Notes: generated from the letters alone by a model not told the origin. 64,000 bases of DNA from Adiantum capillus-veneris (GCA_014529385.2 CM043942.1:50484774-50548773); one strand, 5' to 3'. Shown: positions 43,010-54,627, counted from the stretch's first letter. Numbers and translations: made by a program.

Positions 43010-44092
43010 AAGCATGATACAAGGTTTAGGTATCTGCCATTTGGGGGGGGGAGGGGTTGCTATGAACACATTAAACTGCCCAGTTCTATCTCATGGCCAT
43101 GCATTAGAAAAAGCTTGTACTTGTCATTTTAGGGGCCCAGGGACCCTCAACAAGAGGGGCCACAAGGGCGCGCAAACTGGCCATCCAAAATTTTTGGATG
43201 GCCAGTTTGCGCGCCCTTGTGGCCCCTCTTGTTGAGGGTCCCTGGGCCCTAAAATGACAAGTACAAGCTTTTTTTAATGCATGGCATGATACAATGTTTA
43301 GCTATTTGCCATTGTGGGGGGGGGGGAGTTTGCTATGAATACATCAATTTTCCCAACTCTATCTCATGGCTATGCATCAAAATTTTTGGATGGCTGATTT
43401 GCGCGCCCTTGTGGCCAAATTTTGGATGGCTGATTTGTGCGCCCTTGTGGCTCCTCATGTTGAGGGTCCCTGGGGCCCTAAAATGATAAGTACAAGATTT
43501 ATTTTTATGCATGGCATGATACAATGTTTAGCTATTTGCCATTGTGGGGGGGGGGGGGGGGGGAAGTTTGCTATGAATACATCAATTTGCCCAATTCTAT
43601 CTCATGGCTATGCATCAAAAAAAGCCTGTACTTGTCATTTTAGGGCCCCAGGGACCCTCAACATGAGGGGCCACAAGGGCGCGCAAATCAGCCATTCAAA
43701 ATTTTTGGATGGCTGATTTGCGCGCCCTTGTGGCCCCTCATGTTGAGGGTCCCTGGGGCCCTAAAATGACAAGTACAAGATTTATTTTTATGCATGGCAT
43801 GATACAATGTTTAGCTATTTTCCATTGTGTGGGGGGGGGGGGGGGGGGGGGGGGGAATTGCTATGAATACATCAATTTGCCCAATTCTATCTCATGGCTA
43901 TGCATCAAAAAAGCCTGTACTTGTCATTTTAGGGCCCCAGGGACCCTCAACATGAGGGGCCACAAGGGCGCGCAAATCAGCCATCCAAAAAATTTGGATG
44001 GCTGATTTGCGCGCCCTTGTGGCCCCTCATGTTGAGGGTCCCTGGGGCCCTAAAATGACAAGTACAGGATTTATTTTATGCATGGTCATAAT
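43010..44092. repeat. Tandem array of long hairpin units with poly-G tracts, inside H
   Basis: Four units of about 230-280 bp, anchored by 'tacaa-gtttag-tat-tgcca' at about 43018, 43291, 43521 and 43803. A full unit has a poly-G tract, a short spacer ('tatgaatacatcaatttgccc'-like), and a foldback with 73-84-bp arms and 1-3-nt loops. Foldbacks: about 43108-43276 (one bulge), 43624-43780 (one mismatch) and 43913-44068 (arms perfect by eye). The second unit has lost its left arm and instead repeats a ~36-bp piece (about 43381-43450). Arm cores are GC-rich ('gggccccagggaccctcaac', 'ccacaagggcgcgcaaatc'). Confidence 0.93.
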
Positions 44093-45804
44093 TCAAGTGG
44101 TAAGTTTTTTTTTTTTTTTTAATTTAAGTGTTGGACTTTTAGGCTGTTTTCAAGAGCTTCTAGTGTTCAATTGGCTCTGAATCTGTCTGGGCTTGTCTCA
44201 CATAAATTTGTTCATCTCGTCGCGCTCTTCGACTATCGTGTGATGCAAAAAAATCATATCCTACTCGGATTTTCCAAAAATCAACGTGCAAGTTGGCAAT
44301 TTCTTACAAAATGATGTAAAACAGACATTTCTTACTTTTTCCTTAATCTACGGGCTCGAACGGGCATTAAAACCATGGAATCTGAAAATACTCAGAGAAC
44401 CAATGTTTTTTATTGTGTTAAGGACTGCATTTCCTACATACAAAACTTTCTCAAAATCTCACCCTAACACCTTCAAAAGTGGCTTCCAAGGAGTGCCCTC
44501 GATCAAAAATTGAAACTGAAGGAAAACAATCAGAATGAACTCCTAGACTGTGTACAAACTTTAAAATACCAAAATTTCCTTTTAAAAAAAGTTATTGCTA
44601 AAAATTTGAAAATAGACCACCCTTAGACTTCCCACAATGATAGAAATCAAAAGGTTCAAGGAGAGGTCTGGTGTCACAAGTGCATGGTAGGAATCTAATC
44701 GAGGCTTATTCCGTCAAGGTCTCTTATACTTTATTATGTCTTCTCATGTATAATTACCAAACAAAAACAAACTTACACTTTAAATGACTACAAATTTTAT
44801 TTAACTTATCAAACAATCTAAAATATGGTAGACCTAGAGTGCTCTTACACATCAACAAACAAAAAAGTCCAAATTTCTTCTCATTAACTTTGATAAACAT
44901 ACATCTGTGAACACTTTACAAGGAGTAGTGTGGTCATAGTTCTTACATCCATTCCATGACATGGTATGCTCCTGGGGTGACCTATCACATAAAAATATCT
45001 TTGGTAGGAGTGCCCTCATGTTAGGAAAGAGTGTGTTGCTGCTAATGAAAAGTTTTTGCATTGTCCTACTAGGGATCTCTTCATGTCAGCATAATGATTT
45101 TTGGTGTAGTGGGAGCCACATTGCCGCTGAGGAGAGCTTTGTGCCACCGTAAAAGCTTCATGTTATGCCAGTTCCTTGAGCCGTTCTTGCAAACAACGCC
45201 ACTCAACTAGCATAGCAAGAGGTCACCTTGTAACAAAAACATGTATGAATTCAACATTTGCAAGCTATATAATGAAAACAATTGTTAAGTATATGTTGTA
45301 CAAATTTGCAAGTATTTCTATCTAGCTGGGAATAAACAATATAAAAATATACATTAGGATGAGACTACCACCCCTAATAAGCATGGATTTGAAGCACCTA
45401 CCTGCAAGATGTAACAAAGAAGACTGTTTTAGAGGAAAAGTGGTGACACTTGGCCTCTCTAACCTGCAGCCTTTCACTATTTGTGCATAAAAGCAACCTT
45501 TGTGCCAAGCACTACAAAGCAAGTAGAGGCAACATCTTAGACTTCAAAGTTTATGATAAGAAGAACACAATCAAAAGTAATAAGTATATTGTTACCTTGC
45601 ATAAAGGGGTGTTTTATTCAAATATGTGATGGTATTGGCAAGATATTGAAGAATCGTCAACATTCATCTCACCAATGCTACGAAGTTCCTGGGATGACCT
45701 CTGCTCACCCTCACGTGCGGCCTTCGATGCAAAAGTTGCGAACAAACAAATATGTATGCATACGATTTGTGATGTCCTTGAGCACCATGGTAGTTGTTGC
45801 ATGA
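44093..45804. other. Right interior of H, no gene
   Basis: A poly-T run (44106-44120) follows the hairpin array. The rest is AT-rich with short frames only; none shows a transposase motif. Confidence 0.5.
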
Positions 45805-46060
45805 GGAAGCAAAGGATGAAAAGAGAGAGGGGGGAGGGAGAGAGAGGAACATGGGAGAAGACAAGGGGGTAGTGGGGGAGAGAGAGAGAGAGAGAGAGGT
45901 GGAGAAGGAGGAGAGAAGGGGGCAGGGAGGGAGAGGGAGGAACATGGGAGGAGAGAAGGGGACAGTGGGAGAGAGGGAGAGAGGGGAGGAGGAGGAGAGA
46001 AGGGCAGGGAGGGAGGGAGAGGAGAGGGAGAAAGGAGGGAGGAGGAAGAGAGAAGAAAGG
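45805..46060. repeat. Purine-rich (GA/GGA) tract and minisatellite
   Basis: About 250 bases almost entirely A and G on the plus strand, with repeated 'ggaacatggga' and 'ggagagaagggg' phrases and a (GA)n core near 45879-45898. Mirror-repeat-like composition could form triplex or G-rich structures (inference). Confidence 0.85.
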
Positions 46061-46454
46061 TTTTTTTTTTGGGGGGAGTTTTTTTTTTTGAAAAATTGGA
46101 CTTTTAGTGCTTGTAAGTTTAAAAAAATGTCAAAAAATACTTTTTTGATATGGATATATGTTGGGGGGGAGTTTTAAGTCAAAAATAAGTAAAAATAACT
46201 TTTTTTTTAAAAAGTCAAATTTTGGCTCTTAGTGATCCACGTTTTTTATGATGTGGCCACACCTCTTTACTCCCTTCACTTTCAAAAAGCTAGAGAGAGA
46301 AGGTGACCTCTTAGGTCCACATCCTACATGTGTCTAAAAAAAAGGCTAGAAAAGCCTACTCAAAACTAGCTTCTTGAATGCCCTTGTCCCCTTAACCCTA
46401 CACACCATTAGCCTTAATCCCTAAAAATTAGGATTCCTTACAAGGCCCATGCAA
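46061..46454. other. Right subterminal region of H
   Basis: T-runs and 'gtcaaaaa'-type words similar, in inverted orientation, to 40440-40640. Probably part of a long, decayed TIR. Confidence 0.5.
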
Positions 46455-46474
46455 GGTTCATATTTCTCCTAATG
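46455..46474 (-). repeat. Right terminal inverted repeat of H
   Basis: Plus-strand GGTTCATATTTCTCCTAATG; the complement of the left TIR with one mismatch. Confidence 0.9.
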
Positions 46475-46680
46475 GAGCCATAGACAGCTCCAAGCACACA
46501 ACTAGCTTAACTAGTAAGCTCAAAAGAGGGCAATGGTGTGTCACTCACCGCTCTATGCTCCTGCCGTGGAGGATTCCTCGCCGCGAAGAAGAAGGAGACA
46601 CCGCTATGTCGCGCTCAACCGCTTCACCGCCGTCATGCCGCCGCAATGCTCGATCGCACTCTTTCTCTCTCATACACACA

Positions 46681-46719
<39 letters not shown>

Positions 46720-47008
46720 GGAGGTGAAGAAGAAGAAGATGGAGATGGAGATGGAGCAAGAGCACTCTTCTATTGCACAAATGAGAGAATGAGTGAATTT
46801 TAGGTTTAGTTGGCTTTTATATGAGCTCACCCCATTCACACTTGGGCGCCCATGCTTAGCCAACTAATCCCTTGAATGTCCCAGTTAGAGTGCGCCTCTC
46901 ATCGGCGATCACTCTTACCCTTTTCCTATTGGTCCGACAAGCCCGGTACCTGACTCTACCAAATACATAATACACGTCCGTCGTAGGTGATGGGGTGTCC
47001 GTGAGCCG
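46475..47008 (-). repeat. 3' LTR of G, main fragment
   Basis: Matches 54404-54939. It carries a (CA)n microsatellite at about 46675-46718, where the 5' LTR has (CT)n plus a short (CA)n. It ends at 'gagccg', short of the LTR terminus, and abuts RT sequence. Confidence 0.9.
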
Positions 47009-47960
47009 CCATGCACATGAAAAGCTACATTCCAATCAGGTGTTCGCAGGATTGGAGCACTTGTTAGGGCCTTCTTTGATAACTCATAAGATTGATGACA
47101 TTCTTCCGTCCAGTGAAACTCGATAAGAAGCTTGTACAATGGACGCGCTATCTCGGCAAAGTTTAAAATTAACCTTCGATAATAACCAACATGGCCCATA
47201 AATCTTTGAACTCCTTTATAGTTTGTAGGTGGTGGCAAATCGGCAATGGCTTTAACCTTACTCTCATCTGTGGATATCCCGTTCTTGGACACTATATGCC
47301 CTAGAATGACTCCATGCTTAACCCAAAATCGGCATTTGAAAGGGTTCAATGAGATGCGATAAAATCTGCACCTTTCAAATATTTTTCGTAGATATAACAA
47401 ATGCTTCTCCCAAGAAGAATAAACACAAAGGTCGTTTAGGCAAGCTTCACAAAACTCCCTTAGAAATTCTTTAAACGCAGTGTTTATTAATCGTTGGAAT
47501 GTAGCAGGGGCATTCGTTAAGCCAAAAGCCATAACACAAAATGCAAACACTCCAAACTCTGTGATAAAAGCAGTTTTAGCTTGGTCCTCTAATGCAATTG
47601 TGATTTGATTGTAACCAGAGTACCCATCTAGAAAGCTATAAGCTTCCTTGCCCGCAACTCTTTCAAGCACATGTTCGGAATATGGCAAGGGATAATGATC
47701 TCTCCTAGTGGCTGCATTAACTTTATTGAGGTCCACGCACACTCTTAGTTTCCCATTCTTTTTGGGCACAATGACTATTGGAGAAACCCATTCTGAGTGC
47801 TCAATAGGTATATGAATCCACATTGGATAAGGTTTTCAATCTCCTCTTGTACAATTTTGGCGTACTTAGGATTCATTGGATAGGGTCGTTGCTGGACGGG
47901 TTTAGCAGTGTTGATCATGGGAATTGTATGTTGCACCACAGAAGGTGGAACGCCCTTCAT
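47009..47960 (-). pseudogene. Gypsy G reverse transcriptase (truncated)
   Basis: Minus strand. Pre-RT and first motif at 47960-47775 ('QQRPYPMNPKYAKIVQEEIE', 'LIQCGFIY'), then a frameshift and 47823-47009: 'SEWVSPIVIVPKKNGKLRVC', 'SFLDGYSGYNQITIALEDQA', 'VMAFGLTNAPATFQRLI'. The catalytic box reads 'CLNDLCVYSS': the first Asp is Asn (47434-47436). RT thumb follows ('GVQRFMGHVGYYRRL', 'TEECHQSYELSKKALTSAP'), then the sequence breaks into the LTR after 'WNVAFHVH'. Family role: copies the element RNA into DNA. Dead here by residue loss and truncation. Confidence 0.88.
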
Positions 47961-49928
47961 GTCATGATATGTCCAAGCAAAGATATCCTTGTATTCCTTG
48001 AGGAGCTCCTTAAGTACAGCCTCTTCAGTTTCGGTAAGGTCTTAATCAATAAAGACTGGTTTAGACTCCTCACCTGGTTCTGCTAATTCTATCTCTTTAA
48101 CTACCGGTGGACCATCATAGACTCCACTGCTTCCATTGGTAGGTATTCGTTGGGCTTTGGCATACACAACCTTTCGCTCCCCCGTGGTATAAGATTTAAA
48201 ATGTTCAGGAGCCGTATGTAAGTCAGCAGTCTCTTGTCCTCACGGAGACCTTTCTTTTAGTTCTGCCTCCTTTTGTTGTTGTGCTAACTCTCGGTTTTGA
48301 CGTCTTCTTATAGTTCGACTCAATTTCGGCTTTGTAACCTCCAATTGAGCGAGGTCAATGGGTCGCGGGCTGCACCACATGACACTCTGGAGATGTTTAC
48401 CCCAATTGTCTACTAGCTTTCAATGAGCATCACATGCCCCTAGATAGCTAAGCCATACTGCAGTAGATCTTTCCTTGTTTATCCTAGCTCTCACATTTGC
48501 TGGATATCGTCGTCTCTTATATGACCTTTGTTTCTTGTTAAGGTTTTGATTTTGGTAAATGTTTGAACTCGACTCTCTTGATAGGTCGCACTAGGCCTTG
48601 AGTGTTCAGTTTCTATACTTGGCTCACTCGATGTTTCCTCAGGTTCTGAATCCATTTCTCCCTGAGATTCCGTTTCTAATGTGTATTGGCCTGAAGCCTT
48701 TGAGGAATCATCGGTTTCACTCTCAGGTAGGTGTGCCTCTTTCTTATCATCCGATGTTACATGCACTACACCTAACATGTTTACTGGTGCAATGTGTGGT
48801 ATCTCTTCCCCATTTGGTGTTACCCAGGTTGTTCCTCTAGCTCCCCATGTATCTATAGTTGCCGCTAGGTGCACCCAATCGACATTGTCTAACTCAGCCA
48901 TTCCGGGTAGGATATCCATATAAGGAGAGTTCTCCCCAATATCCGTGTCTTCGTTACACGTGTAACAATACTGTAACGGAGCTGAGTGAATTGTTGTGTC
49001 TGATCGATTATCAATGATGAATTTATTTCCTAGAGGATGCGTTCGACCACTTAAAAGATCAACTCGAATGACAGAGTCTTGGAACTGTAAGTAGACGTGG
49101 TTTTTGGACCAGTCATGCACCATTTTTGCTTCCCTCATGAATGGACGCCCTAAGATCATCTCAAATGACATAGGATGCTTGGAAAAATCCATAACAATGA
49201 AAGTCTGTCTTACCTTGTGCCAAGACCTTGATTCTGAGATCCTTTAGCATTCCAATAGGCGTAACAATAGATCCATTAGCCATTTTTACCACTACGCTTG
49301 TGGCTTCAAGGTGAGGCCGCCCCATAGACTCCCAACAACTCTTTGTCACCATGCTGACTCCCGCACCACCGTCAAGGACCCCCTTTACAGTTAATCCTTT
49401 AGTAGTGATTGGTAGAGTAGCATTAGATTCATCACCTTCAAAGTATTGCCCCAACTTGTTAACAGGTACTTCAATTACAGATTCATGTCCCGCTAGGTTA
49501 GATGATGGTGCTAAATGTTCCTCATCATTCATTACCGAGTCAGGTTTGTTCATATGTGCAAACTGTGGTAATCCGGCCTGTAATTCTCCATTGAGGAAGG
49601 CTCGAAGAGCTGAGACTAGCTCGAGGTCTTTATATAGTTTGGACATGATGGTGGTTCTAACTTCTGAAGACATGAAATCCATCAATTTGGCAACATTTAA
49701 TGGCATCTTGTGGGACGTAGGACCCTGACAAGAGAATGGTGAAGATGGAATCTCCACTTCCTCAAGGGGGTCGGGCATTCCCTCACCAAACATTCTCTCT
49801 AGTAGGAAAGGTGTGTGTCCACTTTCAGATGTCCTACGCTCACTCTCTTCCCGAATGATACTGGGTATAGATAATGGCCTGTAGTTCTTGTGAGGTTGAA
49901 CTTGTGTGGGAAACACTGTGTCCGACAT
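47961..49928 (-). pseudogene. Gypsy G protease and linker
   Basis: Minus strand, two frames. 49928-49161 holds the upstream linker and protease active site 'VKGVLDGGAGVSMVTKSC' (D-G-G). 49192-48491 holds the protease C-terminus 'MSFEMILGRPFMREAKMV' and an acidic linker ('ESETDDSSKASGQYTLETES'). 48490-47961 is a decayed connection to RT. Retropepsin fold by motif; the frameshift near 49180 separates its halves. Confidence 0.8.
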
Positions 49929-50099
49929 CTAGATATGTTTGGGTTCAGGTTCTAATGTTCGTTGAGTTTCTTCCACCAAACCCCTCAGTTGTTGGACTCG
50001 TTCAATTTCCACTGTTGGGTTTGGATAGGTTCCAATCTTTCTCTTGCAATCCTCATTTTTTGTCTCTCATGGCTTATCTTGGGGGTTCGCAACTGGGTG

Positions 50100-52196
50100 G
50101 TTTAACTTTGAATACTCTTTTGGTGTTCGTCATAATTCCCTCTCGTGATCCTCCTCACTGGCTTTTTCCTTTGCAGTAGCAGTTTTGGTCTCCGTGGTCT
50201 CTATCGAATCTGAGTCATCCTCAGGGTCATTCATATACACGGGATCCTCTCCTGTCCCTATGTTAGTCTTTGAACTAGGTTTTGAGCTAGAAGCATTAAG
50301 GGATTTCTTTCTTCGTGTTTTTTCTTCTTTCTCGCTCGGCCAATGGATGCAGCATCTCTCTCTTTTGAGGATGTAATTTTGCTTTTGGAGCATCAACAGT
50401 GTGAGTGCATTCACTGGTGCTATGTTTATAGTTGGTGGTGTCCCATCAACCATCTCTATTATGTTCAATGGTGTGATTTTCGGTATGCGTTTGGATTGTT
50501 AGTAGGACACTGTGCGATCAAATGATCTATGCCACAACGATTACAAGTGAGTATTGGCATTGCCAATGCACTCCCTTGACTTGTTTGCATTAGTGCGGCA
50601 TTCTTTTGCATTCTAATGGGGCACTCAGCTACTCGATGTGGTCCACCACATTCGTAGCACTGAAGAGGTGGTCTCCTGGTAAAACTATTAATGTTTTGGC
50701 CTCTTGCTGCTAGCGCAGTAGCTTGATATACGGTTTGATTTGTCCCCAATGGTCTTCCATATAGTACATGGGACACTCCTCAAGCATGTCGACTCCATAG
50801 GTGATACTAGAGTCTATGTCCTCTTCGCAATCTACATAAGTACTAGATGACTCGCAACCTATTTGGTTCATAGGTGTAACTCTTGGATGAGGGGGTTGCG
50901 GTCCTAGCATTGGAGGTGGCAACGGTGTGGTTTGGACCACATTTTGGGTTCTAGGGACCATGTGCTGTAATGGCACTGTTGCTCCATGGGTGGGGTAGGC
51001 ATCAATGCAGGAACTCGAGGTGAGTCTGCCCAAGCTATAGGCAGTCTATTTTCCATGATGCGTTTAAGCATTAGGCAATCCTTCGCTTGATGGCCATACC
51101 TACCACACGCGTTACAAGTCCCATTAAACTTTACTCTGAAAGTAAGCATTCACTCGTAGTATGTGGGCCCAAGCAAATTGAGCACCATTGTTGCTCCCTT
51201 CTTGGATACATATGAGTGTTTTGTGGAGCACGATTACCCCTAAGGCTTTCTTGAATGGCCTTTGTGAGATCAGCCAAAGTCATCTCAGATATCGTTTGAT
51301 CTTTCACGATTGGCTTTATCTTCATTGGCTCATGCCCTGATGCTTGCGAGCTACTAGACTTCGGCTCGGCAGACACTCTTTCTCCTGCAATCATTAAATT
51401 ATCCTCCAATTGGATTGCATTCATGGTGACTGCTTCCCAAGTAGTGATACCTCTAATGACTAGGCCATTATAAATACTTTCATGTCGTAGTCCCCTAATG
51501 AATCTATCGAGCAATTGGTTGTTGTTGAATCGCTCGTTTGGATTGCATCGAGAATTCAAATTCTTTAGGCGACTAATGAAGTCTCTCACGGATTCACCTT
51601 CTTCTCGTTGGGCTTTCTGGAGCTGAGAGGCTACACCCCAAAGTACTCCCTCTCGTATGTATTCTTTTAAGAACAGTCTCCTAAGAGTAGAGTAGATCGT
51701 TTTCTCTTCTACTCTTAAGCTTCTATACCAATCTCCAGCCTTTCCGCTTAGGGTCAAACTCAAAGCCTTACACTTATGTAGCTCATTGTGCTCTTCCAAG
51801 GAATCGCACACATGTTCAAAGACTTCCATATGCTTTCTAGCATCTCCATCTCCACTGAATTTCTGTGTGAGCTTAGCTACTTGAAGTGCCTTGCTCCTAG
51901 GCTCTCTATCAGGTGCACTACGCATGTTTTCCGCAATAGAGTGACCGATAGTTTGAGCAAATGCTGCCAAATCTCCTATTTGAGCAGGTATAATGGGTGT
52001 ATGTGCTCCTGGAACCACATGTTGTGGATGGCCTTGGCCTTGGCATATGCGCGGCTCTTGGGTCCCATATTTCGTATGGTGGTGTACCAGACGGTGGTCC
52101 AAAGTTTACAGGCGTGGCCCTAGGCATAGGGGGTGCCTGATATGGCATGTTATTATTAAATGGCATGGCTCCACTTGTATAAGAGCTTGGATAATT
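50100..52196 (-). pseudogene. Gypsy G gag with four zinc knuckles
   Basis: Minus strand. Capsid-type Retrotrans_gag domain in 52102-51131 ('LTQKFSGDGDARKHMEVFEH', 'LSLTLSGKAGDWYRSLRV', 'RLFLKEYIREG', 'DFISRLKNLNSRCNPNERF'). Four CCHC boxes follow across three frames: CSICLGPHTTSEC (about 51143-51183), CNACGRYGHQAKDC (about 51080-51121), CYECGGPHRVAEC (about 50622-50664) and CNRCGIDHLIAQC (about 50505-50548). Three of the four have only three residues between the second Cys and the His. All Cys/His ligands are present although the frame is broken. A Lys/Ser-rich tail lies at 50468-50130. Confidence 0.85.
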
Positions 52197-53655
52197 CTAT
52201 TGTGGATTGTAAGCTCTTGGAATAATCGGAGGTGTAGGAGCTACATGAGGCTGAGGTACGACAGGTGCACATGATTGATACATACATGTAGGTATAGTTG
52301 GGGGCATTGTGCTACTAGGCACTGGCGCAGTGTTAACAAATGAACTCCATGGTGTATTTCTTGTCATGCTCACCACTGGGATATGCATGGTAGCCGTAGT
52401 GTCATTAAGAGAAAGATGAGCTAGATCTGGGAAGGTAAAGCTGCCACTTGTGGGCTCAAATTGTACTGAGGCCCCTGGCAAAACAACATATGGAGGATCA
52501 ATGGGGCTCACTGAGAGAGTCTCCATTTGTGATAGGGTTGGTTGGTTGGCCTTTCCCGTATCCAAGAATCTCATTAGGCCTGTTAAAGGCATGTTGATCC
52601 CTGTGTTCTGTCTTTCTAACTCGACAATCCTATGGAGGACATCACAGACTTTCTGGTGTTGCTCATCTATGCTAGTAGCACCCGATGTGGATTGTAGAAC
52701 ATCTAACCAACCCACATGATAGGTGTGTCCTGTGTACGATCAATTAAAGCTTCTACTTGTAGGTCATACTCCCAATTTTCGTTTAGGAATATCCCATCTA
52801 GGCCTGGCGTGCTGGAGGTTTCCCTCGAAGTGGAAGCATTATTGCTCCCCATCGTTGGCCCCTCTGTGACTGCTACCTTGGGAGCACTCGGTTGCTCGGC
52901 TTGCATGATTGTTGTCATAGGAGCCTTTGCTTTCAGGGCTCGACTTTGTTCTAGCCTTCGTAGGTTATCAATTTCCCTCTCCCTTGTTGCTTGCATATAG
53001 CGTTCGATCTCTTGTACTTCGGCAAGACTCCTACCATCGGGTAGTAAAACCTCAGAGGGAGATAGTCCTAAAGGATCAGGAGGTGCAGTGGATGGAACAT
53101 TCACATGCACACTCTCAAGAAGCATAGGGTCTATTTTAGGCATGAATGACGAATTTACTTCCCCACTCCCTTCATTTATTTCATTAACCGCATGTTCGGA
53201 GCGAGTAGCTCTACTAAGGGTCTCTTTTAAGCGGCTAAACATGCTGGACCCGGGCCGTGGGCCCATGGCATGCATGTCTTGACTTGAACCATCAGGGTTT
53301 GGTGTAGGATACCCTCCATGACTTCGTAGTCAGAGGAAGAATCACTAGACGCGATATGAGGATCTTGGGTCGCGCTACCTTGAGTCCCGGTCGAAGGTCC
53401 AGAACCTAAGGTGGAGGAATAATGGGTGCCTGCGTAAATGGAGGCACTACCAATATGCTCGTGCTCTAACACTCGTCCAGAGCGTAGGTTCATATGACTT
53501 GGATCCCCTAGAAGTGTAGTGAGTGCCCGTGAAGGCTGCTCACTAGTCTTTTTGGGTGTTTTGCAACCCAAGTCTTTTCTTAATTTTTTTTTTATTTTTG
53601 ATTTTTTGGTCCTTTTTTCTGACCCATCTAAAGAATAAAACGTATGATAGCTCAA
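52197..53655 (-). pseudogene. Gypsy G gag N-terminal region
   Basis: Minus strand, three overlapping frames (53655-53227, 53275-52703, 52715-52197). Basic N-terminus ('KRTKKSKIKKKLRKDLG'), coil-forming part ('VQEIERYMQATREREIDNL'), and a Pro/Thr-rich region ('PAPVPSSTMPPTIPTC'-like) leading to the capsid domain. No catalytic domain. The continuity of charged and Pro-rich character across frames suggests one original long gag N-terminus now frameshifted. Confidence 0.65.
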
Positions 53656-54320
53656 AACGAGCGTCTTCGTCAGAGGGACGTGTCGTGCTTTACAGCCCTC
53701 CGTTTGGTCACTTTATGCCCTCGGAATCCCTAAAACCGTCAATTTCTAGTAGGGAACTAGGCCCAATTAGAAAGTCTAAGGTGCAAGTGGGAGAGAGAGA
53801 AGGGAGGAGAGTGGAGGACTTGCCCCACATGCTCTCATTCCCTCTTGAGGGGGTAGGGTATATATATAAGAGTGAGTCTAGTATATATCATAAGATGAGG
53901 CTGGGCCTGGGCCTGGGCTGGGGCTGGGCTTAGGGAAATGATCCTGATCGCCGATCGGAATTTTAGTGTCAACAGCTCACAGACAGCTCATTACCTTATC
54001 TACTTACTAACAGTGCTGCTAACCACTAACTAATCTATTAATTGCTTACTAACAGTGAGCTAACTGTCCACAGAAATTGCTAACTGCCTTCCTACCTATT
54101 CATTCATTGCAAACAAGCTAATGACTACTAATTGTGCAACGACTGTGTGCAAACAGAAAACACAACATTATGCAGAAATCACAGAACTTGCAGACAATAC
54201 AGAAATTAACAACTTGCAGAAAAACAACTCATTCCTCTTCCTCTTCCTCTTCCTCTTCTTTCCTACTACAAACAACTCATAGGAGAAGCACAAAGTGCCT
54301 CTTGGGCTTAGTGCAGGGCG
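53656..54320 (-). other. 5' leader of Gypsy G
   Basis: Between PBS and gag. Contains a (CTTCCT)n-type microsatellite at about 54232-54261. No ORF of note. Confidence 0.6.
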
Positions 54321-54340
54321 ATTCCCCGACAGCGGCGCCA
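54321..54340 (-). other. Primer binding site of Gypsy G
   Basis: The minus strand reads TGGCGCCGCTGTCGGGGA, four bases after the 5' LTR end (GCGCACA). It closely matches the PBS type common in Athila/Tat-group Gypsy elements. Confidence 0.85.
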
Positions 54341-54344
54341 AAAA

Positions 54345-54579
54345 TGTGCGCTCCTTGCCGCATTGTCGAAGCAAGGACCTTGCCTACCACTGTGTGTGAG
54401 CCATAGACGGCTCCAAGCACACAACTAGATTAACTAGTAAGCTCAAAAGAGGGCAATGGTGTGTCACTCACCGCTCTATGCTCCTGCCGGGGAGGATTCC
54501 TCGCCGCGAAGAAGAAGGAGATGCCGCTACGTCGTGCTCAACCGCTTCACTGCCGTCGTGCCGCCGCAATGCTTGATCG

Positions 54580-54627
<48 letters not shown>

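Larger units (their letters stand above)
40236..46474. mobile_element. Element H: 6.2-kb long-TIR DNA-transposon-like insertion
   Basis: Inserted in G's 3' LTR, as seen by comparison with G's intact 5' LTR. Terminal inverted repeats of 20 bp (CATTAGGAAAAATATGAACC against its complement with one mismatch). Looser inverted similarity extends inward ('gggattaagg', 'gggacaaggg', then A/T-rich runs of 'tcaaaaa' type). No transposase or other ORF is recognisable, so it is probably non-autonomous. The duplicated target is unclear: only one G is shared between the flanks. CATTA-type ends recall CACTA elements, and the long subterminal similarity recalls Mutator-like elements; neither can be assigned. 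Confidence 0.75.

Noticed and set aside
43010-44092. CRISPR-like array
   Set aside because: The regular repeats are long palindromes with poly-G spacers inside a plant transposon; there are no short direct repeats with unique spacers and no cas genes.
43277-44180. Repeated short frames in the hairpin array ('ADLRALVAPHVEGPWGPKM'-type)
   Set aside because: They follow from repetition of the hairpin arms and occur on both strands in the same form; there is no start context or domain.
40187-46480. A 9-bp or 3-bp TSD for H
   Set aside because: The flanks (…GTGTGCG and GAGCCATAG…) compared with G's intact LTR leave room for at most one shared base; no duplication could be claimed.
46533-46803. 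Frames coding His/Thr or Ser/Leu repeats over the (CA)n and (CT)n tracts, also near 54456-54734
   Set aside because: These are translations of LTR microsatellites in G. The two LTR copies differ in repeat type, and no coding constraint is visible.
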